From an uncultured Kiritimatiellota bacterium (GTDB lineage Bacteria > Verrucomicrobiota > Kiritimatiellia > RFP12 > UBA1067), in NCBI GenBank assembly GCA_934635225.1, contig CAKTYZ010000001.1, positions 62,001 to 126,000 on the forward strand: 64,000 nt of DNA, read 5' to 3'. The translations under genes were made by a program, and so were the position numbers. Of the stretch, positions 1 through 7,903 are shown one piece after another. Below the pieces are notes generated by a model that had not been told where the DNA came from, did not search any database, and saw only the letters and a list, made by a program, of their open reading frames with translations. The stretch's first letter is position 1. Each line of letters opens with the position of its first letter.

Positions 1-825
1 GCAGGTTGCGAACTCCCGCTTCTGTTCCCGTCCGCCTGTCTCACGCAAGGACGGCTGGGGCGCGCGGTCGCCGACTTGGAGGCCCTTGCGCGGGCGGGGG
101 CGGCGTTTTTCACGGACGATGGCACGTATGTCGTTGAGACGAGCGTGATGGAGGCGGCGATGCGCCGTGCCGCCGCGCTCGGCCTTGTCATCTCCCAGCA
201 TGCGCTTGCCCCGGGGCTTTCGGAAGCGGCGTGCATCCGTCGAGACCTTTCCCTTTGCCGCGAGACGGGGTGTCGTCTGCATGTCCAGCACATTTCGACG
301 GCGGAAGGCGTCGCGCTTGTCCGCGAGGCGCAGAAGGAGGGACTTCCCGTCACGGCTGAGGCGACGCCGCATCATTTGTTGCTCTGTCAGGACGACATCG
401 TTGGAGATGACGGCAACTACAAGATGGCGCCGCCGCTGGCGACTCAAGAGGACCGTGCGGAAGTTCGGCGCGGCGTGAGGGACGGGACTTTGATGTTTGC
501 GACTGACCATGCGCCGCATCCAGCGGCAAAGAAGAACATCGGCTATGCCCACGCGGCAAACGGCATCATCGGACTTGAGACGGCAATACCGATCACCTAT
601 CAGGTCATGGTCGAAGAAGAGGGCATGCCGGTCGAAATGTGGGCCGAGGCCTGGTGGCGGATGCCACGGACGATTTTGCCGGCGCCTTTGGCCGCGCAGC
701 TGGAGGGACATGCAACCCGTGTCGTTGTCGGTGAGCCGCATGCGGTGGATCTTGACTCGTTCGTCTCGCGTTCGCGCAATTGTCCCTATCAGGGAATGAT
801 GTTTGGCTGTTGGCCATGTCCGTGA
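1..825 (+). CDS. pyrC: dihydroorotase, C-terminal part (5' end outside window)
   Basis: Cyclic amidohydrolase that interconverts carbamoyl-aspartate and dihydroorotate in pyrimidine synthesis. The reading frame is open from base 1, so the gene begins upstream and about 275 codons are visible. Family landmarks are FTDDG near the start, QHIST (metal-binding His), EATPHHL, the DGNYKMAPPL substrate loop, and ATDHAPH, whose Asp is the usual catalytic residue. The N-terminal HxH metal motif lies outside the window. A TTG at 76 could be mistaken for a start, but the frame upstream of it reads like family sequence. It ends 27 bases before the next gene on the same strand, so co-transcription is plausible. 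Confident in the family; class I versus class III cannot be settled from this part. Confidence 0.93.
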   Translation, partial: AGCELPLLFPSACLTQGRLGRAVADLEALARAGAAFFTDDGTYVVETSVMEAAMRRAAALGLVISQHALAPGLSEAACIRRDLSLCRETGCRLHVQHISTAEGVALVREAQKEGLPVTAEATPHHLLLCQDDIVGDDGNYKMAPPLATQEDRAEVRRGVRDGTLMFATDHAPHPAAKKNIGYAHAANGIIGLETAIPITYQVMVEEEGMPVEMWAEAWWRMPRTILPAPLAAQLEGHATRVVVGEPHAVDLDSFVSRSRNCPYQGMMFGCWPCP

Positions 826-852
826 CGTCCATGCGCTTGAAAGGAGCCTGAG

Positions 853-2208
853 ATGATATCCGTCCTCACTTTTGCTTCGCTTTGCCTGTTGTTGGTTTTC
901 GGCAAGATCCTTCGCGTGCAGATTCCGATCCTCCAGCGGCTCTACCTTCCCTCGTCCGTCATCGGCGGGGTCATCGGGCTTGTCCTCTTCACTTCCTGCG
1001 GCGCGGCGTTTCCGCCTGAACTCAAGGCGACGATGGCGAAATGCCCGGGATTCCTGATCAACGTCATCTTCGCCACGATCTTCCTTGGGGCGGCGGTTCC
1101 GAGGGCGGCGGAGATCGTTCGCTTCGCGTTGCCGCAGCTCACGCTCGGACAGATTCTCGCTTGGGGGCAATATGTGGTCGGCCTCGGCCTCGCGGGTTTC
1201 GTCTTCACGCGGTTCTTTGACGTGCCCGCCGCGTTTGGCAATCTTCTTGAACTTGGCTTCGAGGGCGGGCATGGCACGGTCGGCGGCATGACGGATTCGT
1301 TCATCGCCTTCGGCTGGGAAGACGGCATTGCGCTCGGGTTCACCATCGCGACCATCGGCATGATCGTCGGCATCGTCTTCGGCATGGCAATGATCCAGTA
1401 CGCCCACAAAAAGGGCATCGTCAAGCAGGTGCGGGCTTTCAAGGACCGGACGGTGAACGAGCGGCGCGGCGTCCACAAGCGCGACAAGCGCCCGTCGGCG
1501 GGCCTTCAGACCGTCTACTGCGATTCGATAGACTCGCTCGCTTGGCATCTGGCGATCGTGGGCCTTGCGATGCTGATCGGCTTTGTCCTACATTGCTGCA
1601 TTCCGATGAAGGGATTTCCTCTCTTTCCGCTTTGCATGATCGGGGGTGTGCTTCTTTCGCTGTTTGCGAAGGTGGCGAAAGTCGATCTGCTCGTGGATCG
1701 CGTGCAGATGGAGCGCGTTTCGGGCGCGGCGCTGGATTTTCTCGTCGTCTCCGCCGTCGCGACGATTCGGCTGGAGGTCGTCGCCGCGCATTGGCAGCCG
1801 CTCGTCATCCTTTGTGCGGTCGGTGCGCTCTGGAGCGTTTGGTGCATCTTCTTCATTGCGCCGCGCATCTTCCGCAAGGCGTGGTTCGAGCGTGCGATTG
1901 CCGAATTCGGCCAGGCGACGGGCGTGACGGCGACTGGGCTGATGCTCTTGCGAACGGTCGATCCCGAGAACAAGACGCCGGCGGCGATGAGCTTCGGCTA
2001 CAAGCAGCTGCTGCACGAGCCGATCATGGGCGGCGGTCTCTGGTCCGCGCTCGCGTTTACGCTCGTCTACAAGATCGGTTGGATTCCCGTCTTCCTGATT
2101 TCGCTTGCGATGCTGGTCTTCTGGTCCATTGTCGCGGCGATCCTTGCCTATCGAAACCGCACGCTCTTCCCCTCCTCCAAGAGATCGACGCGGCGCGTGT
2201 CGTCTTAG
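853..2208 (+). CDS. gltS: sodium/glutamate symporter (ESS family)
   Basis: Inner-membrane secondary transporter that would import glutamate with Na+. The 451-residue product is almost wholly hydrophobic, with about ten membrane spans, and carries the Gly-rich signature GGHGTVGGMTDSF near residue 140, a hallmark of GltS half-repeats. A matching second-repeat element, EFGQATGVTATGLMLL, lies near residue 350. The central loop (about 195-215) is strongly basic. Length is slightly above the roughly 400 residues of E. coli GltS. The start ATG has a weak purine-rich leader (AAAGGAG) seven bases upstream. It follows dihydroorotase closely and precedes the Pst-type genes, but no functional link is evident. 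Confidence 0.88.
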   Translation: MISVLTFASLCLLLVFGKILRVQIPILQRLYLPSSVIGGVIGLVLFTSCGAAFPPELKATMAKCPGFLINVIFATIFLGAAVPRAAEIVRFALPQLTLGQILAWGQYVVGLGLAGFVFTRFFDVPAAFGNLLELGFEGGHGTVGGMTDSFIAFGWEDGIALGFTIATIGMIVGIVFGMAMIQYAHKKGIVKQVRAFKDRTVNERRGVHKRDKRPSAGLQTVYCDSIDSLAWHLAIVGLAMLIGFVLHCCIPMKGFPLFPLCMIGGVLLSLFAKVAKVDLLVDRVQMERVSGAALDFLVVSAVATIRLEVVAAHWQPLVILCAVGALWSVWCIFFIAPRIFRKAWFERAIAEFGQATGVTATGLMLLRTVDPENKTPAAMSFGYKQLLHEPIMGGGLWSALAFTLVYKIGWIPVFLISLAMLVFWSIVAAILAYRNRTLFPSSKRSTRRVSS

Positions 2209-2222
2209 TCCGTCGCGCGGGG

Positions 2223-2241
2223 AGGGGCGTGCGTGCCCCCT
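2223..2241 (+). terminator. GC hairpin after gltS, possible terminator
   Basis: GGGGC and GCCCC can pair around a six-base loop 15 bases after the gltS stop codon. No T-run follows, so this is at best a weak intrinsic terminator or a transcript-end stabiliser. Confidence 0.3.
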
Positions 2242-2298
2242 GCGTCTGCGCCGCAGCCAAGGGATGAGAGATTTAATCTAATCCTAATGGAATGCACA

Positions 2299-2326
2299 TT
2301 GGTTTCTAACACGAAAAGCGCATACT
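2299..2326 (+). promoter_or_regulatory. promoter of pstB-phoU
   Basis: A TTGGTT -35 and a CATACT -10 are separated by 16 bp. The -10 ends eight bases before the chosen pstB ATG, the same short spacing seen at other operon heads here, implying a leaderless or nearly leaderless mRNA. No obvious Pho box was recognised. Confidence 0.5.
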
Positions 2327-2334
2327 ATGTGGCG

Positions 2335-3096
2335 ATGAAACCGAACTACAAGATCGTCACGAAGGACCTGAACTTCTTCTACGGCGAACATCAGGCGCTC
2401 TTCGAGAACAACCTCGCCATTGAAGCCAACAAGATTACGGCCGTCATAGGGCCGTCCGGTTGCGGAAAGTCGACGCATCTGCGCATCTACAACCGCATCT
2501 ACGAGCTGCATCGCGGACAACGGGCGGCGGGCGAAGTCTTGTTGGACGGGAAGAACATCCTCGGCCCTGACATTGACCTCCTTGAACTGCGGCGTCGAGT
2601 CGGAATGATTTTCCAGAAGCCGACGCCATTTCCCCTGAGCGTCTTCAACAACGTCGCCTATCCGCTTCGACTGCACTTCAAGATGAGCCGCGGCGAGATG
2701 CGTGATCGCGTGGAGGAGGCGTTGAAGGGCGCGGCGCTTTGGGATGAGGTCAAGGACAAGCTGGATGATCCGGGCACGGCGCTTTCGGGCGGACAGCAGC
2801 AGCGTCTGTGCATCGCGCGCGCCCTCGCGGCAGAGCCGGAGGTCTTGCTGATGGACGAGCCGACAAGCGCCATCGACCCGGTCGGCACGCTCAAGATCGA
2901 GGAACTGATGGACCGCTTGCGCAAGCGTTTCACAATCGTCATCGTCACGCACAACATGCAACAGGCGTCCCGCATCTCGGACGTGACGGCCTTCTTTTAC
3001 AAGGGCCGTATTGTCGAGGTCGGCCCGACAAAGGAAATCTTCACTAATCCCAAAAACAAGCAAACGGAAGACTATGTCTCCGGGAGGTTTGGCTGA
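2335..3096 (+). CDS. pstB: phosphate ABC transporter ATP-binding protein PstB
   Basis: ATPase subunit of the high-affinity phosphate importer PstSCAB, acting at the cytoplasmic face of the membrane. All ABC motifs are intact: Walker A GPSGCGKST (residues 39-47), Q-loop IFQKPTPFP, signature LSGGQQQRLCIARALA, Walker B VLLMDEPTSAID and the switch His in VTHNM. The PKPTPFP-type Q-loop and PTSAIDP are PstB-specific. The frame is open further upstream, but ATG 2335 gives the family's normal length (253 aa) and sits eight bases after a -10 box. phoU follows two bases after the stop. The permease and binding-protein genes pstSCA are not adjacent, so the set is split in this genome. Confidence 0.95.
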   Translation: MKPNYKIVTKDLNFFYGEHQALFENNLAIEANKITAVIGPSGCGKSTHLRIYNRIYELHRGQRAAGEVLLDGKNILGPDIDLLELRRRVGMIFQKPTPFPLSVFNNVAYPLRLHFKMSRGEMRDRVEEALKGAALWDEVKDKLDDPGTALSGGQQQRLCIARALAAEPEVLLMDEPTSAIDPVGTLKIEELMDRLRKRFTIVIVTHNMQQASRISDVTAFFYKGRIVEVGPTKEIFTNPKNKQTEDYVSGRFG

Positions 3097-3097
3097 C

Positions 3098-3766
3098 ATG
3101 ACCATGAAAGTGCATTTCGAGAAGGCCCTGGTGGACCTGAAACAGTTGATTGACGAAAACGCGACACGTGCCCAAATCGCGGTGACGGACGCGGTCCGCG
3201 CCATGGAACGCGGCGAGGCAGCCATTGCCGAAGCTGTCGTGCAAGGCGATTCGACGATCGATCTTGCCGAGAACGTCATTGAAGAGCGATGCCTTGACAT
3301 CCTTGCGCTCTACCAGCCCGTGGCGACGGATCTTCGCCGCGTCATCACCATTCTCAAGGCGAATGGCGAGATCGAGCGTGCGGGAGATCTTGCCGTGAAC
3401 ATCGCCGGACGCGTGGCGGACGCGCGGACGTTTGCCGTGGACGAGCCTTGGGACTTCCGTCGGATAGGGACGCTTGCGGTTCAGATGTTCACCAAGTCCC
3501 TGCGTGCTTTGGCGACGGGAGATGTCATGACGGCAAGAGGGCTTTTGGTGGCGGACGATGAACTTGACGCGCTTCATCGCGAAAGTTACGGTCGCGTTGT
3601 GAAGGGCATTCTGGCGCATCCGTCTGAGGCTGGCTATTACCTTGACATGTTGACCGTTTCGCGGTGTCTTGAGCGGCTGGGAGACCTCGCGACGAACATT
3701 GCTGAAGACGTCATCTACCTCGAGACGGCCGAAATCGTGCGCCATGAGCCTCCGAAAGGGGCGTGA
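3098..3766 (+). CDS. phoU: phosphate signalling protein PhoU
   Basis: Cytosolic regulator that links Pst transport to the phosphate-sensing kinase. The 222-residue product has two PhoU helical-bundle repeats. The first includes DLRRVITILKANGEIERAGD (about residues 75-95) and the second the matching DMLTVSRCLERLGDLATNIA (about 180-200), each with the E/D-rich metal-binding face typical of the family. ATG 3098 lies two bases after pstB, with GGGAGG some 11 bases upstream inside the end of pstB. A second ATG two codons on (3104) is an alternative. Co-transcription with pstB is almost certain. No PhoR/PhoB pair lies nearby. Confidence 0.94.
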   Translation: MTMKVHFEKALVDLKQLIDENATRAQIAVTDAVRAMERGEAAIAEAVVQGDSTIDLAENVIEERCLDILALYQPVATDLRRVITILKANGEIERAGDLAVNIAGRVADARTFAVDEPWDFRRIGTLAVQMFTKSLRALATGDVMTARGLLVADDELDALHRESYGRVVKGILAHPSEAGYYLDMLTVSRCLERLGDLATNIAEDVIYLETAEIVRHEPPKGA

Positions 3767-3798
3767 CGCGGCGTTCTGCAGGGGCTTAGGGGTCGAAG

Positions 3799-3874
3799 TG
3801 GTCGGACTGGCGGGGTTCGGACCCGCGACCCCAACATTAAAAGTGTCGTGCTCTACCAGCTGAGCTACAGTCCG
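3799..3874 (-). tRNA. tRNA-Lys (anticodon UUU)
   Basis: Read on the minus strand, the 76 bases fold into a full cloverleaf. The seven-pair acceptor stem is CGGACTG with CAGTCCG, the discriminator is A and CCA is encoded. The D-arm is GCTC/GAGC with an AGCTGGTA loop. The anticodon stem is CGACA/TGTTG with loop CTTTTAA, giving UUU. The T-arm is GCGGG/CCCGC with loop TCCGAAC, where position 55 is C instead of the near-universal T. The promoter lies to the right (TATAAT at 3897-3902 on the minus strand). Confidence 0.95.
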
Positions 3875-3896
3875 ATTCGGAGGTCAACAAGTGCAT

Positions 3897-3905
3897 ATTA
3901 TATCA
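3897..3905 (-). promoter_or_regulatory. -10 element of the tRNA-Lys promoter
   Basis: On the minus strand the sequence reads TGATATAAT, an extended -10 about 22 bases before the tRNA 5' end. No good -35 is visible. It is divergent from the promoter of the next gene. Confidence 0.55.
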
Positions 3906-3933
3906 AATCCCATCCCGCTTGTGCGGAGGATTT

Positions 3934-3942
3934 TGCTATAAT
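3934..3942 (+). promoter_or_regulatory. extended -10 promoter, leaderless type
   Basis: TGCTATAAT ends nine bases before the TTG at 3952. RNA start would be expected at about 3949-3950, so the mRNA would have almost no leader. Confidence 0.55.
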
Positions 3943-3951
3943 ATAACAATC

Positions 3952-4230
3952 TTGAACTACAAATACCTCTATCAGGACCATCAGAACGTCAGCCATGCGG
4001 GCGAGATCGCCGCGCGTGACCGGGCGGATGCGTATGCCAAGCTTCGCAAGCAGGGCATACGCCCGTATCGTGTGATTGGCGATGACCCGTGGAATTGGCG
4101 CCCGTGGGCGATTTCTGCGGGCTACGTCATTCTTTCGCTTGGGCTGGTCGTCGTGGGGGTCATAGCAATTTCACAGGCCCGACAGTTGCGCGAGCTGCAG
4201 ATGGCCGACATCGAAGAAAGCGAGTACTGA
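3952..4230 (+). CDS. small single-span membrane protein with GspF-N-like segment
   Basis: Not a named family to me. The 92-residue product has a soluble N-terminal half (about 1-45) resembling the small N-terminal domain of type II secretion/pilus GspF proteins: aromatic pattern NYKYLYQD, then GEIAARDRADAYAKLRKQGI and RPYRV. A single membrane span follows (about residues 55-78, AISAGYVILSLGLVVVGVIA), then a short charged tail ending EESEY. The start is set as TTG 3952 because a TATAAT ends nine bases before it. An upstream GTG at 3919 would place the -10 inside the gene. It lies two bases ahead of metY and may be co-transcribed. Function unknown. Confidence 0.6.
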   Translation: MNYKYLYQDHQNVSHAGEIAARDRADAYAKLRKQGIRPYRVIGDDPWNWRPWAISAGYVILSLGLVVVGVIAISQARQLRELQMADIEESEY

Positions 4231-4232
4231 AC

Positions 4233-5507
4233 ATGAAAATCGACACGTTGTGCGTCCAAGGCGGCTGGAACCCCAAGTGCGGCGAGGCGCGTCAGGTCCC
4301 GATTTACCAGACGACGACCTTCAAGTATGACACGACCCAGCACATGGCCGACCTTTTCGACCTGAAGGCGCCGGGCTATTTCTACACGCGCCTTGCGAAC
4401 CCGACGAACGATGCGGTCGCCAAGAAGATCGCCGCGCTCGAGGGCGGCGTCGCGGCGATCCTGACGAGCTCGGGGCAGGCCGCGAACCTTTTCGCCGTCC
4501 TTAACCTCTGCAGGGCGGGCGATCATGTCGTCTCGTCCGCCCAAATCTACGGCGGAACCTTCAACCTCTTCAACGTCTCGCTTCGCCAAATGGGCATCGA
4601 CTACACGTTCGTCGATCCGGATGCGGACGCGAAGACGATCCAGAGGGCGTTCCGACCGAACACGAAATGCGTTTTCGGTGAGACCGTCTCGAATCCGTCG
4701 GGCACAATTCTCGACATCGCGAAGTTCGCGAAGATTGCGCACAAGAACGGCGTGCCGCTCATCGTCGACAATACGTTCCCGACGCCGATCCTCTGTCGCC
4801 CGTTCCGCTTCGGGTGTGACATCGTGACGCATGCGACGACGAAGTACATCGACGGCCACTCGGCGCAGGTCGGCGGTTGCGTCGTCGATTCGGGCAACTT
4901 CGACTGGGAGGAGCACGCAGATAAGTTCCCGGGGCTTGTCGAGCCGGACGCTTCGTACCATGGGCTCAGCTACACGAAGTCGTTCGGCAAGCTCGCCTAC
5001 ATCACGAAATGCACGGCACACCTGATGCGCGACTACGGCGCGATTCCGTCCCCGTTCAATGCGTTTCTCGTCAACCTCGGGCTGGAATCTCTCCATGTGC
5101 GCATTCGCCGTCATGCCGAGAGTGCGCTGAAGATCGCGCAATGGCTCAAGGCGCAGAAGAAGGTCGCTTGGGTCAACTTCGCGGGGCTGAAAGACAACAA
5201 GTACAACAGGCTTCTCAAGAAGCAGTTCGACGGTCCTTCGCCGTGCGGCGTGATGACATTCGGCATCAAGGGGGGGCGCGGGGCGTCCGTCAAGTTCATG
5301 GACGCCTTGAAGGTCATCGGCATCGTCACGCATGTCGCGGACGCCTGGAGCTGCGTTCTTCATCCCGCATCGCATACGCATCGCCAGCTTTCGGACGAGC
5401 AGCTCAAGGCCGCTGGCATTCCGCCGGACCTCATTCGCCTTTCGGTCGGCCTTGAAGATCCCACCGATCTCATTGCGGATTTGAAGCAAGCTCTCGCAAA
5501 AGTCTGA
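4233..5507 (+). CDS. metY: O-acetylhomoserine sulfhydrylase (MetY type)
   Basis: PLP enzyme of the Cys/Met metabolism family, making homocysteine from O-acetylhomoserine and sulfide. The 424-residue product matches MetY length, longer than cystathionine gamma-synthases. Visible landmarks are YTRLANPTNDAV, SSGQAAN (phosphate cup), ETVSNPSG, VDNTFPTP with the PLP-ring Asp, and the Schiff-base Lys204 in THATTKYIDGH. The C-terminal substrate loop HPASHTHRQL fits O-acetylhomoserine users. ATG 4233 follows the small membrane gene by two bases. No SAM or cobalamin riboswitch fits in the short gap. Sure of the family; substrate specificity is inferred. Confidence 0.92.
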   Translation: MKIDTLCVQGGWNPKCGEARQVPIYQTTTFKYDTTQHMADLFDLKAPGYFYTRLANPTNDAVAKKIAALEGGVAAILTSSGQAANLFAVLNLCRAGDHVVSSAQIYGGTFNLFNVSLRQMGIDYTFVDPDADAKTIQRAFRPNTKCVFGETVSNPSGTILDIAKFAKIAHKNGVPLIVDNTFPTPILCRPFRFGCDIVTHATTKYIDGHSAQVGGCVVDSGNFDWEEHADKFPGLVEPDASYHGLSYTKSFGKLAYITKCTAHLMRDYGAIPSPFNAFLVNLGLESLHVRIRRHAESALKIAQWLKAQKKVAWVNFAGLKDNKYNRLLKKQFDGPSPCGVMTFGIKGGRGASVKFMDALKVIGIVTHVADAWSCVLHPASHTHRQLSDEQLKAAGIPPDLIRLSVGLEDPTDLIADLKQALAKV

Positions 5508-5699
5508 GAAGACATTTTCCCTCTTGCATTCACTAATTCAATCATTCGCGATTCGATCGTCTTCCTCTCCTGCTCCTTAACGTCCTCTCTTCAGCAAGCC
5601 ACCGCGCAGTCTCTGCCAAGGGTCTCCCGTTTTCCCGTGGAGGTTCGCTGATGGGCGGGTCGCTCTCCCGGACGATGGCACGGCTTGGATGACGTTTGC

Positions 5700-5731
5700 G
5701 ATGACGGCACACGAAGATGACGGCACACGAA
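5700..5731 (+). repeat. tandem 16-bp duplication upstream of the GH97 gene
   Basis: GATGACGGCACACGAA occurs twice back to back, immediately upstream of the GH97 promoter. A further 13-mer, CACGAACATGAAA, is present at 5726-5738 and again at 5786-5798, flanking the -10 and start codon. Confidence 0.8.
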
Positions 5732-5743
5732 CATGAAAAGAAA

Positions 5744-5752
5744 TGATATAAT
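5744..5752 (+). promoter_or_regulatory. extended -10 promoter of the GH97 gene
   Basis: TGATATAAT ends nine bases before ATG 5762, with no clear -35. The expected RNA start is at about 5759-5760, giving a leaderless-type mRNA. The rest of the 5508-5743 gap holds only short repeats: the tandem 16-mer, and a copy at 5536-5556 of an ATTCAATCATTCG element also found inside the MFS gene at 58542. Confidence 0.6.
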
Positions 5753-5761
5753 ACGGGTATT

Positions 5762-7876
5762 ATGAATAATGTCCATAGATCATGTCACGAACATGAAAGA
5801 TTCCCTGCCGTACGCATGCTCACCCTGCTTGGTTTGTCTCTGGTCGCCTCCCTGTCCGTTTCTGCGGTATCTCCGACGTCCCTGACGCTTGCTTCTCCCG
5901 ACGGGCGGCTCAGTGTCGGTTTCGAGACGGACGCGCAAGGAATGCGCTGGTCTCTTCGGCGTGATGGGCGGACGCTGGTGCTTCCGTCTCGGCTGGGCGT
6001 GACTTTCGCGCAGAGCAATCAGCACGGCAAAGGACTGGACCAGTCGGAGATGAAGGTCCTCAATGTCCGCCGCGACTCGTCTGACACGACGTGGACGACG
6101 ACGCTCTATCGGCGCGGCACGGTGCGCGATTGCTACAACGAGATGACGGTCGAGTTGGAGGAGACGGAGGCGCGTGCCGTCCGCGTCGGTCTCGGGCAGA
6201 CGGAAGTCGTGCGTTTGCCGCGTCGGATGAATCTCGTCTTTCGCGCGTCTGACGAAGGCGTGGCCTTCCGCTATGTCTTTCCCGAACAGCCGGGCTTTGA
6301 CGGCTTTGAGCTTAAGGACGAGGTGACGGAATGGCGTTTCGCGGCGGATGCGCAGGCGTGGACGACTTCCTATGCGCACGAGCGGAATTCGCAGGAGGCT
6401 CCGTTCGTGTACGGTCCGCTGGCGAAAGTCGATCCGATGCGGTTCGTCGGCATGCCCGTGCTGGTCGAGACGGAGGGTGCGACGCTCGCGCTGTGCGAGG
6501 CGGCGCTTTCAAACTGGGCGGGGCTCTTCTACCGTGCGGCGGGCGATGGCACGGCGACTTTGCGCGCGGCGCTCTCGAAGATTCCGCCGTCTCCGGCGTC
6601 GACGCCGGACATCGCGGTTATCGCGATGACGCCGGCCAAGAGTCCGTGGCGCGTCGCGCTCGTCGGCGACGACGAGGTGGACCTCCTGCGCAAGAACGAT
6701 TTCATCGTCAACCTCAATCCGCCGCCGGATCCGGCGATTGACTTCTCCTTTGTGAAGCCGGGCGCCTCGACCTGGGACTGGTGGGTCGAGTCGAACAATT
6801 CGCTTTCGACCGAACTGACGCTGAAGCTCATTGACTTCGCCGCCGAGATGGGCTGGCCTTATCACACGATTGACGGGGGCTGGTATGGCTTCGCGCGTCG
6901 CCCGAACCACGGGCCGAACGTGCCGCTTCTACCGCGCAAAGATTTTGACTTGGCCCGGATCGTTGCGCACGCGCGGACGAAGAACGTTGGCGTCTGGGTA
7001 TGGATCCACTGGCAGGAGATTGACGACATTGGGTTGGAGGAGACGTTCGCGCGTCTGGAAAAATGGGGCGTGGTCGGCGTGAAGACGGACTTCCTGGACC
7101 GGCAGGACCAGTGGATGGTCAATTGGTGTGAGCGCGTCTGCCGCGTCGCGGCGAAGCATCGCATCATGATGAATTTCCACGGATCGTTCAAATCGACGGG
7201 ATCTGAGCGCACTTGGCCGAACATGATCACGCGCGAGGCGATTCAAGGCAACGAGATGAATCTCTTCGGAAAGTCGGTGACGCCAAGACATTGCGCGACT
7301 CTGCCGTTTACGCGCTTCCTGCTGGGGCCAGCCGACTTTACGCCCGGTTCGTTCGCGAACGTTCATTCCAAGGACTTCATTCCGCAGTCCAAGAAAGGGC
7401 ATCGCTATGGCGACGAGACGGACCGATGCCCGCACTGGGCCGAGGAAATGGGGACGCGCGCCCATTCCATTGCCCAGTGCATCCAGTTTGACTCGCCGTT
7501 GATGACGCTCTGCGACTGGCCTGAACGCTATCGGGGCGCGGCGGGCATCGACGCGCTTCGCAGGTTGCCGTCGGCGTGGAAGGCGACGCGGCCGATCGAA
7601 GGAAAGTGCGGCGCATATTATGCGGTCGTGCGCGAGACGCATGACGGGCGGTTCTACTACGCCGCGACGACGGTGGCGCGGCGTGACCTTGGCCTGACGC
7701 TTGATTTCCTTGGAGACGGTGCGTGGAAGATGTCGGTCTTCGCCGATGATCCCATGCGCACGCCAACGGATGCAAAGGCGCTTGCAACCGAGACGCGAAT
7801 CGTCCGGAAGGGCGAAAAGGTCACCTTCTCGCTTCAGGACGAGGGCGGTGCCGTTGCGATCTTCACGCGCGAGTGA
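5762..7876 (+). CDS. secreted glycoside hydrolase family 97 (alpha-glycosidase)
   Basis: Exo-acting alpha-glucosidase or alpha-galactosidase, probably periplasmic. The 704-residue product has a signal peptide (hydrophobic run to about residue 37, with an unusually long polar start; ATG 5816 is an alternative). An N-terminal beta-sandwich (about 40-300) is followed by a TIM barrel with TIDGGWYG, VGVWVWIHW and VGVKTDF, and a C-terminal beta domain. The Asp of KTDF (residue 443) sits where retaining GH97 members carry their nucleophile, and Glu492 in TREAIQGNE is a candidate acid/base. This would favour the retaining, alpha-galactosidase-like branch over inverting SusB; the branch call is inference. 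It has its own promoter and is followed by an unrelated nuclease gene. Confidence 0.85.
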   Translation: MNNVHRSCHEHERFPAVRMLTLLGLSLVASLSVSAVSPTSLTLASPDGRLSVGFETDAQGMRWSLRRDGRTLVLPSRLGVTFAQSNQHGKGLDQSEMKVLNVRRDSSDTTWTTTLYRRGTVRDCYNEMTVELEETEARAVRVGLGQTEVVRLPRRMNLVFRASDEGVAFRYVFPEQPGFDGFELKDEVTEWRFAADAQAWTTSYAHERNSQEAPFVYGPLAKVDPMRFVGMPVLVETEGATLALCEAALSNWAGLFYRAAGDGTATLRAALSKIPPSPASTPDIAVIAMTPAKSPWRVALVGDDEVDLLRKNDFIVNLNPPPDPAIDFSFVKPGASTWDWWVESNNSLSTELTLKLIDFAAEMGWPYHTIDGGWYGFARRPNHGPNVPLLPRKDFDLARIVAHARTKNVGVWVWIHWQEIDDIGLEETFARLEKWGVVGVKTDFLDRQDQWMVNWCERVCRVAAKHRIMMNFHGSFKSTGSERTWPNMITREAIQGNEMNLFGKSVTPRHCATLPFTRFLLGPADFTPGSFANVHSKDFIPQSKKGHRYGDETDRCPHWAEEMGTRAHSIAQCIQFDSPLMTLCDWPERYRGAAGIDALRRLPSAWKATRPIEGKCGAYYAVVRETHDGRFYYAATTVARRDLGLTLDFLGDGAWKMSVFADDPMRTPTDAKALATETRIVRKGEKVTFSLQDEGGAVAIFTRE

Positions 7877-7903
7877 GCGCGACGCCTATGAGACGAATTG
7901 GGC

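Noticed and set aside
5270..5277. G-run in metY as a second phase-variable tract
   Set aside because: Only seven Gs in a cytosolic housekeeping enzyme; too short for efficient slippage.
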